From positions 1-16,554 of the forward strand of contig JAEWAX010000163.1 of assembly GCA_023391425.1 (NCBI GenBank): a stretch of DNA of 16,554 nt, read 5' to 3'. Positions within the stretch are counted from its first letter, which is position 1; each line of letters starts with the position of its first letter. This DNA is from Bacillota bacterium (lineage in GTDB: Bacteria > Bacillota > Clostridia > Acetivibrionales > DSM-1351). A program made the translations under genes and the position numbers. The notes below the pieces were generated by a model that worked only from the letters and a program-made list of their open reading frames with translations, was not told the origin of the DNA and did no database searches. Below, piece by piece: positions 8,222 through 15,048 of the stretch.

Positions 8222-8258
8222 TTCAAATACATAATATGCACATGGTGGTGTATTTGAA
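8222..8258 (-). promoter_or_regulatory. Candidate promoter enclosed in a 10-bp inverted repeat, upstream of the GT4 gene
   Basis: TTCAAATACA (8222-8231) and TGTATTTGAA (8249-8258) are perfect inverted arms 17 nt apart. On the minus strand the spacer holds CATATTAT (8238-8231), a sigmaE-like -10 ending 34 nt before the ATG at 8196. The arms could be an operator pair closing the promoter. No good -35 element is seen. Confidence 0.4.
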
Positions 8259-8286
8259 CTAAAGCCATATAAAATTGGGAAATAAA

Positions 8287-8612
8287 TTAATCAAGGTAAT
8301 TTTCATCTTTCTCGCTTGCTTCCCCCCTATATGAGGCAACGGCAAATTCTTCAGTTGAAGTCAAAAAAATAGTTTTGTCTTATCGTCAAACTCTCTTATT
8401 TCCTTTGCTGTATCTATGCCATTCAAAAGTGGCATAACAATATCTAAAAATATAATATCTATCGGCTGACACCTGTTTTCTGAGATTAAATCATCACCAT
8501 TGTCAAATGTTAAAATTTGAGAGGAAATATTAGAAAGAGACAGCCATTTATCTATTGCTGTTTTTGCTTCATCTATACATACTTTATCATCATCACATAT
8601 TGCAATTCGCAT
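8287..8612 (-). pseudogene. Truncated, frameshifted response-regulator receiver domain (AgrA/LytTR-like)
   Basis: From an ATG at 8612 the frame gives 83 residues of a CheY-like receiver: acidic pocket Asp7-Asp8 in ICDDD, phosphoacceptor Asp57 in FLDIVMP, and NGIDTAKEIRE. It stops at 8361 in a run of seven T (minus strand) after KTKLFF. Adding one T restores the expected LTSTEEFAVASY; that frame then leaves the family sequence and stops at 8287. The conserved Lys and the whole DNA-binding domain are absent. GGAGG sits 10 nt before the start. This is the remnant of a two-component regulator, not a working gene; a sequencing error could explain the T7 but not the missing domain. Confidence 0.75.
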
Positions 8613-8657
8613 AAACTACCATCCTCCCTTGAATGTTATCTTAATGCGTATTTTATC

Positions 8658-8789
8658 ATGCAAACCACCATGTATCAACAAAGAACGACTGCTATTGATT
8701 ATCATTCATTCTCTAAAAACTACTTTACAAAAGATGACTATGTTTTTGGTGGCTGGTATTCAGATATTATTACAAAAAAAGATAAATAA
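8658..8789 (+). pseudogene. Short fragment resembling the end of a cell-surface repeat (InlB B-repeat-like)
   Basis: A 43-residue frame ends with YVFGGWYSDIITKKDK and a stop. The pattern YxFxGWYxD..TK recalls the Listeria/Bacteroides InlB-type repeat of surface proteins. There is no ribosome binding site and the upstream frame overlaps the decayed receiver gene. I read it as a leftover fragment; it may be chance. Confidence 0.2.
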
Positions 8790-8869
8790 TTAAGTACTGC
8801 TTAATACCATTGTTTTTTTGATATATCTATGTTAACATTATTAAAAAGTTAATATTTATTATCGGTTGG

Positions 8870-9056
8870 GCGAATATAATATTCGCTTTCAAGAGTAGTT
8901 TAGACTTCTGGGGTGGGAAGCTCGTTATTTACGAGTTTTCTCACCTTTTTTGTATTCTTTTAAATTAGATATATTAGACTAAGGTGGGGCACTGCGTAAG
9001 GTTATTTATTACAAGCTTTCTTTCCTTTTTGTATACTTTTAGCATAATTGCAAATA
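8870..9056 (+). promoter_or_regulatory. Structured leader with two related 74-nt units, candidate riboswitch for the DUF1646 gene
   Basis: The leader begins with a 7-bp hairpin, GCGAATA/TATTCGC with loop TAA (8870-8886). Two related units follow, each opening with TTAGACT (8900 and 8974). They share a GGTGGG-type purine block, a hairpin with TTATTTA or TATTT in its loop, and a T-rich end TTTTTGTAT[TA]CTTTTA. The first is a strong terminator hairpin; the second is weaker. From memory, DUF1646 genes in Clostridia follow the DUF1646 motif (Na+-I riboswitch class). I cannot check the consensus, so the class is inference; the tandem structure is seen directly. Confidence 0.55.
8912..8951 (+). terminator. 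Intrinsic terminator in the DUF1646 leader
   Basis: GGTG (8912-8915) pairs with CACC (8942-8945), GAA with TTC, and CTCGT (8921-8925) with ACGAG (8931-8935) around a 5-nt loop, followed by six T. It lies 126 nt before the start codon of the transporter, so reading through it is probably the control step. Confidence 0.7.
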
Positions 9057-9076
9057 ATTTATTGGAGGAATACACA

Positions 9077-10138
9077 ATGACTATAGGACTTTTAATTGTT
9101 TTAGCACTGATTTTTATACTACCCTTTACCTTTCATTTTATTGAGCATAATCTAGAATATTTTTTATTAGTAATGGGAGTTTCTGCAGTAATAATATCTC
9201 GAACACTCTCTTTGGATTTAATTCTTCATATTTTTGAGAATTATCTTTTATATTTTATTACTGCCGCAGTATTAATAGCAGGACTAGTTTTTAGGATTTC
9301 TGTTAAAAAGATTAAGACATTTGTCAATTATGCCACTGTACAAGTACCTTTAACTTTGTTTATCTTTTTGCTAATCGTTATTTTGGGTTTAGTTTCTAGC
9401 CTGATAACTGCGATAGTAGCCTCATTAGTATTAGTAGAGATAGTTCATGCCTTGCCATTTAATCATAAACAAAAAGTAACTCTTACTATAATAGCTTGTT
9501 TTTCTATTGGCTTAGGAGCTGCCTTAACTCCTATCGGTGAACCTTTAGCAACAATTGTTGCATCTTCACTTAAGGTGGATTTTTTATACCTTTTAAGAAC
9601 CATTGGGATTTATGTAGTACCTTGTATTATTACTTTAGGTCTACTGGGTGCACTTTATATTGGGCGAACTTATAATGCTCAAAAGTCAGATTTAGAAATT
9701 GAAGAAAAAAAAGAAAGAGTTTTAGAGGATCAAAATATTGCTGAAATAGAAAGTTTATATGATGTCTTTATTCGTGCATTAAAAATATTTCTATTCGTTA
9801 TAGCACTTGAATTACTTGGTGCCGGATTTAAACCACTCATTAATACTTATGTTATTCACTTGGACAGCAGAATACTATATTGGATTAATATGTGTTCAGC
9901 AGTATTGGATAACGCAACGATTGCTGCTGCAGAAGTCAGCCCTGCAATGAGTCTACAGCAAATACAGGCGATATTAATGGGGCTACTTTTGAGTGGAGGC
10001 ATGTTAATCCCAGGTAATATTCCTAATATTATATCTGCCGGGAAACTCAATATTAAAAGCCGTGAATGGGCTAAAGTCGGGATTCCTTTGGGCCTGATAC
10101 TCTTGCTTATTTATTTTGCTGTTATATTTATAATTTAA
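9077..10138 (+). CDS. DUF1646-family membrane protein, putative cation transporter
   Basis: 353 residues with about ten hydrophobic segments and one soluble loop (about 197-230, rich in Glu and Lys). Half-site motifs typical of the ion transporter group that includes NhaD/ArsB-like carriers are present: LGAALTPIGEP (146-156), VLDNATIAAAE (276-286) and IPGNIPNI (311-318), the last two carrying charged or polar residues inside membrane segments. The start is the ATG at 9077, preceded by GGAGG; an in-frame upstream start at 8984 lies inside the structured leader and is rejected. No partner gene follows: the gene ends at a terminator shared with the converging arsenic-type operon. Na+ is the likely substrate given the leader type, but this is inference. 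Confidence 0.85.
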   Translation: MTIGLLIVLALIFILPFTFHFIEHNLEYFLLVMGVSAVIISRTLSLDLILHIFENYLLYFITAAVLIAGLVFRISVKKIKTFVNYATVQVPLTLFIFLLIVILGLVSSLITAIVASLVLVEIVHALPFNHKQKVTLTIIACFSIGLGAALTPIGEPLATIVASSLKVDFLYLLRTIGIYVVPCIITLGLLGALYIGRTYNAQKSDLEIEEKKERVLEDQNIAEIESLYDVFIRALKIFLFVIALELLGAGFKPLINTYVIHLDSRILYWINMCSAVLDNATIAAAEVSPAMSLQQIQAILMGLLLSGGMLIPGNIPNIISAGKLNIKSREWAKVGIPLGLILLLIYFAVIFII

Positions 10139-10176
10139 TATAAACCTGTGATATTTAAATGTTTTTAAATAGAAGT

Positions 10177-10209
10177 AAATCCCATGAAAGTATTATTATC
10201 ATGGGATTT
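10177..10209. terminator. Bidirectional intrinsic terminator between converging genes
   Basis: AAATCCCATGA and TCATGGGATTT form a perfect 11-bp stem with an 11-nt loop. It separates the plus-strand DUF1646 gene from the minus-strand thioredoxin gene and suits both directions. Confidence 0.75.
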
Positions 10210-10239
10210 GACTTAGTTTGATATAAGGAATATACCTCA

Positions 10240-10479
10240 TCAACTAATTTTCTCAAGAAGTTTAATAATGTCTTTTGGCTTTAGAACCCTTCCAAAGGAC
10301 ACAACCTTTTCATCAATAACCAGTGCAGGTGTAGCCATAACACCAAATGCCATTATATCCTTAATATCTGTTACTTTAATAATTTCAGCATCTATTCCTA
10401 CCTCTTTTAGAGCTATTTCAGTGTTTTCCTTTAAGGCAACACAATTTCTACATCCAGAACCTAATATCTTAATTATCAT
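10240..10479 (-). CDS. Small thioredoxin-like protein (glutaredoxin/TM0996-type)
   Basis: 79 residues, cytoplasmic. It starts MIIKILGSGC and has a redox-active CxxC at Cys10-Cys13 (GCRNC) and the cis-Pro loop MATPALVID (Pro51), so the thioredoxin fold is complete though minimal. The ATG at 10479 has GAGGAG 8 nt upstream; a longer in-frame start at 10584 would overlap the ferredoxin gene and place the CxxC at residue 45, so it is rejected. It is the last gene of an arsR-permease-ferredoxin operon, 37 nt after the ferredoxin. Small thioredoxins of this type often sit beside permeases of the same family. The likely job is thiol-disulfide exchange linked to metalloid handling (inference). Confidence 0.85.
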   Translation of the reverse strand: MIIKILGSGCRNCVALKENTEIALKEVGIDAEIIKVTDIKDIMAFGVMATPALVIDEKVVSFGRVLKPKDIIKLLEKIS

Positions 10480-10516
10480 ACAATTATCTCCTCGTAAAAT
10501 AGCTTTTCCTTGGTTA

Positions 10517-10777
10517 TTAAGAGCATTTTCCACTTTTATCCCCACATGAGCAACCGCAATTTTGACTTTCTTGTATTTGCTCACCTACATATTGAATTGC
10601 CTTAGATGGGCAAAGGTTCCCACACCCATGACACCCATCAACACAGTTTTCCGGAATAACAACTACAGGAGTAGGTACTTTCTTTTGATCATAAACCCCA
10701 TGCGTGCACTTATTTGTGCAAGCACCACACTCAATACATTTTTCGTAGTCAATTACGGGATACCAATTCTTTGACAT
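10517..10777 (-). CDS. 2[4Fe-4S]-type ferredoxin with extra Cys-rich tail
   Basis: 86 residues. Two cluster motifs are visible: Cys14-x2-Cys17-x2-Cys20-x3-Cys24 and Cys45-x3-Cys49-x2-Cys52-x3-Cys56, the latter in CVDGCHGCGNLCPSKAI. The C-terminus adds four more cysteines (74, 76, 78, 85) in CGCSCGDKSGKC, a tail not usual in simple ferredoxins that may bind a metal or metalloid. AAGGAGG lies 8 nt before the ATG. It stands between the permease and the thioredoxin, suggesting that it supplies electrons to, or binds, the operon's substrate. Its exact role is unknown. Confidence 0.88.
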   Translation of the reverse strand: MSKNWYPVIDYEKCIECGACTNKCTHGVYDQKKVPTPVVVIPENCVDGCHGCGNLCPSKAIQYVGEQIQESQNCGCSCGDKSGKCS

Positions 10778-10859
10778 AAAATAAACCTCCTTAAATATCT
10801 TTTATTTACTTGAATTACCTAGCGTAATCTTATTTATTTATATCTTATAAAACTAAAAC

Positions 10860-11864
10860 CTACATTAAAATATAACCAAAAGCATTAAAAGCATAGCCGA
10901 TTATAATAATGCCCACAGTAACAACTCCAAAAAACACTGCCAAAAGCTTTGTCTTAACAACTTTCTTTAACATAATTAAAGACGGAAGTGAAAGTGCTGT
11001 TACCCCCATCATAAAGGATAATGCTGTTCCTATTCCTACGCCTTTTGAAACCAAGGCCTCAGCTATTGGAAGTGTACCGAAAATGTCAGCATACATAGGC
11101 ACACCAACAAGTGTTGCTAACAAAACAGAATACCATTTATCTTGGCCAAGCACAGCTGTTATTAATGGCTCTGGAATCCAATTGTGGATGGCAGCACCTA
11201 TTCCAACACCTATAAGAATATAAGGCCAAACTTTTTTTATTATATCTAGCACTTGGTTTTTTGCAAAATCTATTCTGTCATGAGTAGTCAGCTCTTCTTG
11301 TTCAATTTCAAGCATTTTGTTGCTAAAAACAAATGGTTCAACATACTTCTCAAGTTTTAATTTACTAATAATAGTCCCACCGGCGACTGCTAGTATAATG
11401 CCCACTACAACATATGCTATTGCTATTTTCCAGTTAAATATACTTGCAAGTAAAATAACAGATGCTAAATCTACAAGTGGTGAAGATATTAGAAATGAAA
11501 ATGTTACACCAATTGGTAGTCCTGCACTTGTAAAGCCTATAAATAAAGGAATAGATGAGCAGGAGCAAAAGGGTGTAACAGTTCCAAGCAAAGCACCCAA
11601 TATATTTGCTGTAACCCCTTTGAAGCCACCTAGAATCTTTTTAGTTCTCTCAGGTGGGAAGAAACTTTGTACATATGAAATAATAAATATTAATACTGAA
11701 AGAAGTATAAATATTTTAAGTACATCATAAATAAAGAATTGAACACTACCCCCAAGTCTGCTATTCATATCTAATCCAAAAACATTTTGTACGAGCAATG
11801 TAACTAAACTACTAAGCCATTGCATTTTTAGCAGTTGCTCATTTAGCCATTCAAATATAAACAT
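10860..11864 (-). CDS. Permease of the ArsP/YraQ (DUF318) family
   Basis: 334 residues with about eight to nine membrane segments. The family signature TPFCSCSS (97-104) is present with both cysteines, followed by a second half with LVGVPMYADIFGTLPI. ArsP members export trivalent organoarsenicals, and the paired Cys in TPFCSC is the family's substrate site; other members have unknown substrates. AGGAG lies 8 nt before the ATG. It follows the ArsR-type regulator by 35 nt and precedes the ferredoxin by 82 nt, all on one strand. Export of a thiophilic metalloid from the cytoplasm is the best reading; arsP is not assigned because the substrate cannot be shown. Confidence 0.85.
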   Translation of the reverse strand: MFIFEWLNEQLLKMQWLSSLVTLLVQNVFGLDMNSRLGGSVQFFIYDVLKIFILLSVLIFIISYVQSFFPPERTKKILGGFKGVTANILGALLGTVTPFCSCSSIPLFIGFTSAGLPIGVTFSFLISSPLVDLASVILLASIFNWKIAIAYVVVGIILAVAGGTIISKLKLEKYVEPFVFSNKMLEIEQEELTTHDRIDFAKNQVLDIIKKVWPYILIGVGIGAAIHNWIPEPLITAVLGQDKWYSVLLATLVGVPMYADIFGTLPIAEALVSKGVGIGTALSFMMGVTALSLPSLIMLKKVVKTKLLAVFFGVVTVGIIIIGYAFNAFGYILM

Positions 11865-11899
11865 AAAATTATCTCCTAAATATCCTTATACTATAAATA

Positions 11900-12214
11900 T
11901 CATTTTTCAAATAAAGTCTTTGTTTCTTCTATCTGTTGAAGGATAATAGCCTCAGCGAAATCAATCATTTCGAAAACCTCTTTGTTTTTAATTGAATATA
12001 TAACTTTAGAACCCTCTTTTCTGCTTTCTACAATACCTTGATTTTTTAATATCGTAAGATGTTGAGATGTATTTGATTGTTCTGAGTCAAGATTAGGAAG
12101 AATATTACAAACGCACATTTCTCCATTTCTTAAAAGCTTTACTATTTGTATTCTTGTAGGGTGTGCTAATGCTTTAAATACATTAGAAATTAGTTGGTTA
12201 CCCATGTTTGACAT
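11900..12214 (-). CDS. ArsR/SmtB-family metalloregulatory repressor
   Basis: 104 residues, one winged helix-turn-helix domain. KALAHPTRIQIVKLL (14-28) is typical of the family. EMCVC (32-36) matches the ELCVC motif on the DNA-recognition side that binds As(III)/Sb(III) or Cd(II)/Pb(II) in ArsR and CadC. The recognition helix is around SEQSNTSQHLTILKNQG, followed by the wing ESRKEGSKVIYSI. GAGGTG lies just before the ATG at 12214. It is the first gene of the operon and probably represses its own promoter through the palindrome at 12273-12288, releasing it when Cys34/Cys36 bind metalloid. Confidence 0.92.
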   Translation of the reverse strand: MSNMGNQLISNVFKALAHPTRIQIVKLLRNGEMCVCNILPNLDSEQSNTSQHLTILKNQGIVESRKEGSKVIYSIKNKEVFEMIDFAEAIILQQIEETKTLFEK

Positions 12215-12265
12215 TAAATCACCTCATGTATTTATTATATTATAATTTTCTAATATGTTAATGTA

Positions 12266-12295
12266 ATTATAGTATATGAATTCATATAATGTCAA
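12266..12295 (-). promoter_or_regulatory. sigmaA promoter of the arsR operon with palindromic operator
   Basis: On the minus strand TTGACA (12295-12290) and TATAAT (12271-12266) are both consensus, with an 18-nt spacer. The spacer holds the perfect 16-bp palindrome TATATGAATTCATATA (12273-12288), well placed for a repressor to block RNA polymerase. Confidence 0.85.
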
Positions 12296-12395
12296 TATTA
12301 TCATCAAAATGCAATAAGAATTTTTAACAAAAAATTAGCATGAAGTAATACGTAAAAATTCACACTTTAAAATAAGCAACACTCCTAAAATTGAG

Positions 12396-12436
12396 ACCGC
12401 CAAACAAGTACATTCCTGTTTGGCGGTTAATTTTTT
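12396..12436 (+). terminator. Strong terminator-like hairpin in the arsR-SDR gap
   Basis: ACCGCCAAACA (12396-12406) and TGTTTGGCGGT (12417-12427) form an 11-bp GC-rich stem with a 10-nt loop. The best T run (TTAATTTTTT) follows on the plus strand, whereas the gene that needs it, the SDR gene ending at 12539, is on the minus strand and would see only CTCAATTTT. The rest of 12296-12538 is AT-rich and shows no gene. Confidence 0.65.
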
Positions 12437-12538
12437 GTGTAGATACATCAGTAATGATTATTGTCACTTATCATTAATGCGTCAATCATAGCCGAAGATA
12501 TAGATTTTTTGGAAGCAAATTAAGAAATTCTTGTATAC

Positions 12539-13270
12539 CTAAATAGCTTCTGCTTTTTCAATTGCAGCTTCCAAGGTCATCCCAGTAAAATATTGAGCAT
12601 TTAAAAATCGTCCACTCTTTTTATCATCAACAAAAGCACCAACTACTACCCCAGGAATACAGCTTTCCACTGAATTCGGTGCTTTTGGTCCACCCAAATC
12701 TGTTCTACACCAGCCTGGATCTGTTAAATTAATCATAACATCGGTTCCTTCTAGCTTAGAGCCTAAATCAATTGTAAACTTATCCAACGCTGCCTTACTA
12801 GCTGAATATCCTGCTTGTTCTGGTTCATTTTTTATCCCACTTGTTGTATTGATAACACGTCCGAAGCCTCTTTCAATCATCTTGGGAATTAAGCGATAAC
12901 AAATAGTAGTCACTGCAATAAAATTAATTCGAAAACTCATATCAAAATCTTCGATTGGAGTTTTGAAGTAGTCAGTCCTATAGGCAATCTGAACTGCTGC
13001 ATTATTGAATATAATATCCACAGGTTTCCCCTTAGTCTCAATTTCATCAAGCATCGCAACTACTTCGTGATGGTTTGATAGTTCTGCCTTTACACTATAC
13101 GCATCAACCCCAAGCGCCTTTACCTCTTCTTCCACTCGTTTTGAATGTTCTAAATTTCTGCTATGTAAAATAAGATTACACCCTTGTTTTGCCATAAAAA
13201 TTGCTATTTGATAACCTACACCTCTACTTGCACCTGTCACAAGTGCCCATTTGCCTTTTACATCTACCAA
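12539..13270 (-). CDS. Short-chain dehydrogenase/reductase (SDR family)
   Basis: 243 residues from a TTG start at 13270, chosen because GGAGGG lies 9 nt upstream and the Rossmann motif then falls where the family has it; the ATG at 13321 adds 17 residues and has no good site. NAD(P) binding: TGASRGVG (13-20). NNAA at 89-92. Catalytic triad: Ser144, Tyr155 and Lys159 (YSASK). PGWCRTDLGG (185-194) closes the substrate site. The Arg at 38 after HSR suggests NADP(H) preference (inference). Substrate unknown. It is divergent from an AraC-type regulator, which probably controls it. Confidence 0.9.
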   Translation of the reverse strand: MVDVKGKWALVTGASRGVGYQIAIFMAKQGCNLILHSRNLEHSKRVEEEVKALGVDAYSVKAELSNHHEVVAMLDEIETKGKPVDIIFNNAAVQIAYRTDYFKTPIEDFDMSFRINFIAVTTICYRLIPKMIERGFGRVINTTSGIKNEPEQAGYSASKAALDKFTIDLGSKLEGTDVMINLTDPGWCRTDLGGPKAPNSVESCIPGVVVGAFVDDKKSGRFLNAQYFTGMTLEAAIEKAEAI

Positions 13271-13332
13271 AATAAATCTCCCTCCACTCAATTCTAAATC
13301 ACATATAAGAATTTTAATCATATTTAATTGTA

Positions 13333-13380
13333 ATATTATGCGTGATTTTCATTAATGTCAATGATATGATATTATCATAT
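13333..13380 (-). promoter_or_regulatory. SDR promoter with upstream palindrome, shared with the divergent AraC-type gene
   Basis: On the minus strand TTGACA (13361-13356), 17 nt, TAATAT (13338-13333) is a good sigmaA promoter 62 nt before the TTG. Next to its -35, at 13364-13380, lies a perfect inverted repeat, ATATGATA and TATCATAT around one base. That is where an activator would bind, and it is also close to the araC-type start at 13411. Confidence 0.6.
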
Positions 13381-13410
13381 ATAAGAATATTAATATTGAA
13401 AGGTAACTAT

Positions 13411-14232
13411 ATGAATACAGCAATTTATCCTATTGTTAATGAAGAAAACGGACTTCCTATCGTAGTCTATGGAATAGGAGAGCAATCCTCCCAATGTCAT
13501 ATTGTAAGACATGAAGGTTATAACCTTCATCAAATTATATTTTGTGTAAGTGGGAGAGGACTACTTAAAACTAATCAACAACAATATGAAATAGCAGAAG
13601 GAACTTATTTCTATTTAAAACCTCACGAAACTCATGAATACTTCAAACTCTCAGATAGTTGGGCAACCAATTGGATTCTGTTTGCAGGCGATAATATTAG
13701 CAGTATATTAAGTAAGCTTGGTTTTGCAAACTCAAAAACAGGTTACTACCATAGTAATAGAAATATTAGAAATTTATTTAACGATATTGTAATTACACTA
13801 AAAAGCGATGACTCTACAAAGGGATTCATTGCATCAGATCTTCTATATAGACTTTTGATTGAACTATATAGGTCTTCTAATCAAGAAACTGGCTTACATC
13901 TCAGTCAAGACGCTGCCATAATAGAGCCAATTATTAATTATATTAATATGCACTTCGCGGAAGATATTTCTCTAGATTGTCTCGCAAAGCTTGTACATAT
14001 AACTCCACAGCACCTTTGTAAGGTGTTTAAAGAGCGATTAAATATGCGCCCTTTTGAGTATATTACAAAAAAGAGAATACAAGAATCCAAAAAACTGCTT
14101 ATAAGTCAGAATATGACCATTAAGGAAGTATGTAAAAAAGTAGGCTACAACGATAGTAGTTACTTCTGTGCTTTGTTTAAAAAGTACGAATTAATCTCAC
14201 CCTCGTATTTTAGAGGATCTGCAAAAAATTAA
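13411..14232 (+). CDS. AraC-family transcriptional regulator with N-terminal cupin domain
   Basis: 273 residues from the ATG at 13411, with GAAAGG just upstream; an in-frame ATG at 13342 has no ribosome site and overlaps the regulatory palindrome. Residues about 30-90 form the cupin-like sensing domain, with HQIIFCVSGRG (40-50) and HETHEYF (72-78). Residues about 170-270 hold the two AraC helix-turn-helix motifs: ISLDCLAKLVHITPQHLCKV and TIKEVCKKVGYNDSSYFCAL. The family commonly senses sugars or glycosides through the cupin domain. The neighbouring divergent SDR gene is the likely target; the ligand is unknown. Confidence 0.92.
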   Translation: MNTAIYPIVNEENGLPIVVYGIGEQSSQCHIVRHEGYNLHQIIFCVSGRGLLKTNQQQYEIAEGTYFYLKPHETHEYFKLSDSWATNWILFAGDNISSILSKLGFANSKTGYYHSNRNIRNLFNDIVITLKSDDSTKGFIASDLLYRLLIELYRSSNQETGLHLSQDAAIIEPIINYINMHFAEDISLDCLAKLVHITPQHLCKVFKERLNMRPFEYITKKRIQESKKLLISQNMTIKEVCKKVGYNDSSYFCALFKKYELISPSYFRGSAKN

Positions 14233-14257
14233 AGTAAAGTATTCTAATTTTTTGCAG
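14219..14257. terminator. Bidirectional terminator between the AraC-type and CarD-type genes
   Basis: CTGCAAAAAATTA and TAATTTTTTGCAG form a perfect 13-bp stem with a 13-nt loop. The left arm includes most of the stop codon of the AraC-type gene. The arms carry A and T runs, so it can serve both converging genes. Confidence 0.7.
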
Positions 14258-14294
14258 GGTTGATCATTCTTCTTTGTCTCCAAACTATTTATTG

Positions 14295-14807
14295 TTAATT
14301 TGATATTGCATTCTTTATTCTATCTTCAATATAGCTTTTTACGTTTTCCCTTGGTATACCTAAAACAGCTGCAAACTCGCCATAAAGCAGATCTTCAGCC
14401 CTTCTCATATAACGCTCATCTATTTGACCAAGCTTTTTTCCCTGACCAGCAGTAATTTCATTTTTTGTATAAACAGTTTTAATCACCTTGATTAAATCAT
14501 AGCAGTTGTGTGTTTGCATGGATTCTTGATAATGGTCTTCCAGTAATCTTATATTGCTACTAATGCACACATTCTCTCTAATGGTCGGAATATGATCAAT
14601 TAATTGCTGCACTTCCTCATATGTGATAATATAGCGCATAAATGTGCTGGTATCAACCGGAGTAAATATCTTGCCATTTTGATAAAGAGGGCAAAGTGTA
14701 TAATAAGGCCTATCCTTTCCAAACCCTGGGATATCAGGCACACCAACTGCCTCCACTCTGCAAACTCCTTGACTTCCATAAATAATTAAATCGTCAATCT
14801 GGTACAT
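14295..14807 (-). CDS. CarD-family transcriptional regulator
   Basis: 170 residues. Residues 1-60 form the CarD/CdnL/TRCF RNA-polymerase-interacting domain: YQIDDLIIYGSQGVCRVEAV, then YYTLCPLYQNGKIFTPVD. The helical C-terminal part has TAGQGKKLGQIDERYMRRAE and LLYGEFAAVLG, usual for Clostridia members. Such proteins bind the beta subunit lobe of RNA polymerase and affect open-complex stability; the regulon cannot be told here. AGGG lies 6 nt before the ATG and AGGAG further upstream. It is alone on its strand, with a 241-nt AT-rich gap (14808-15048) in which I see no gene and no clear promoter. Confidence 0.9.
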   Translation of the reverse strand: MYQIDDLIIYGSQGVCRVEAVGVPDIPGFGKDRPYYTLCPLYQNGKIFTPVDTSTFMRYIITYEEVQQLIDHIPTIRENVCISSNIRLLEDHYQESMQTHNCYDLIKVIKTVYTKNEITAGQGKKLGQIDERYMRRAEDLLYGEFAAVLGIPRENVKSYIEDRIKNAISN

Positions 14808-15048
14808 AATTTTCCCTTACATCTCCTATTCTTTTCTATTAACAACACCGTCTTATCCGCCAAAACTATCGAGAAACAAATCTGCTAATTTAAGTCAAAA
14901 AAAACATGTACTTTGACAACTGGACTTACGTTCATCAAACTACACGTTGTATTAATATTGTATCATATTATCTTGAGGCAATGTAAGTAATTTTTTTAAT
15001 TAAAAACCAATTTGGAGAAGTCTTTAATCTACTTATCAGGAGACTTAC

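Noticed and set aside
8984..9076. Longer N-terminus of the DUF1646 protein from 8984
   Set aside because: It lies in the structured leader; the ATG at 9077 has GGAGG at good spacing and begins the first membrane segment.
10480..10584. Longer start of the thioredoxin-like gene
   Set aside because: It would overlap the ferredoxin gene and add 35 residues before a complete, minimal thioredoxin fold; the ATG at 10479 has its own strong site.
13271..13321. ATG start of the SDR gene at 13321
   Set aside because: It would place a non-family extension before the Rossmann motif and falls in the promoter-leader region; TTG at 13270 with GGAGGG is better.
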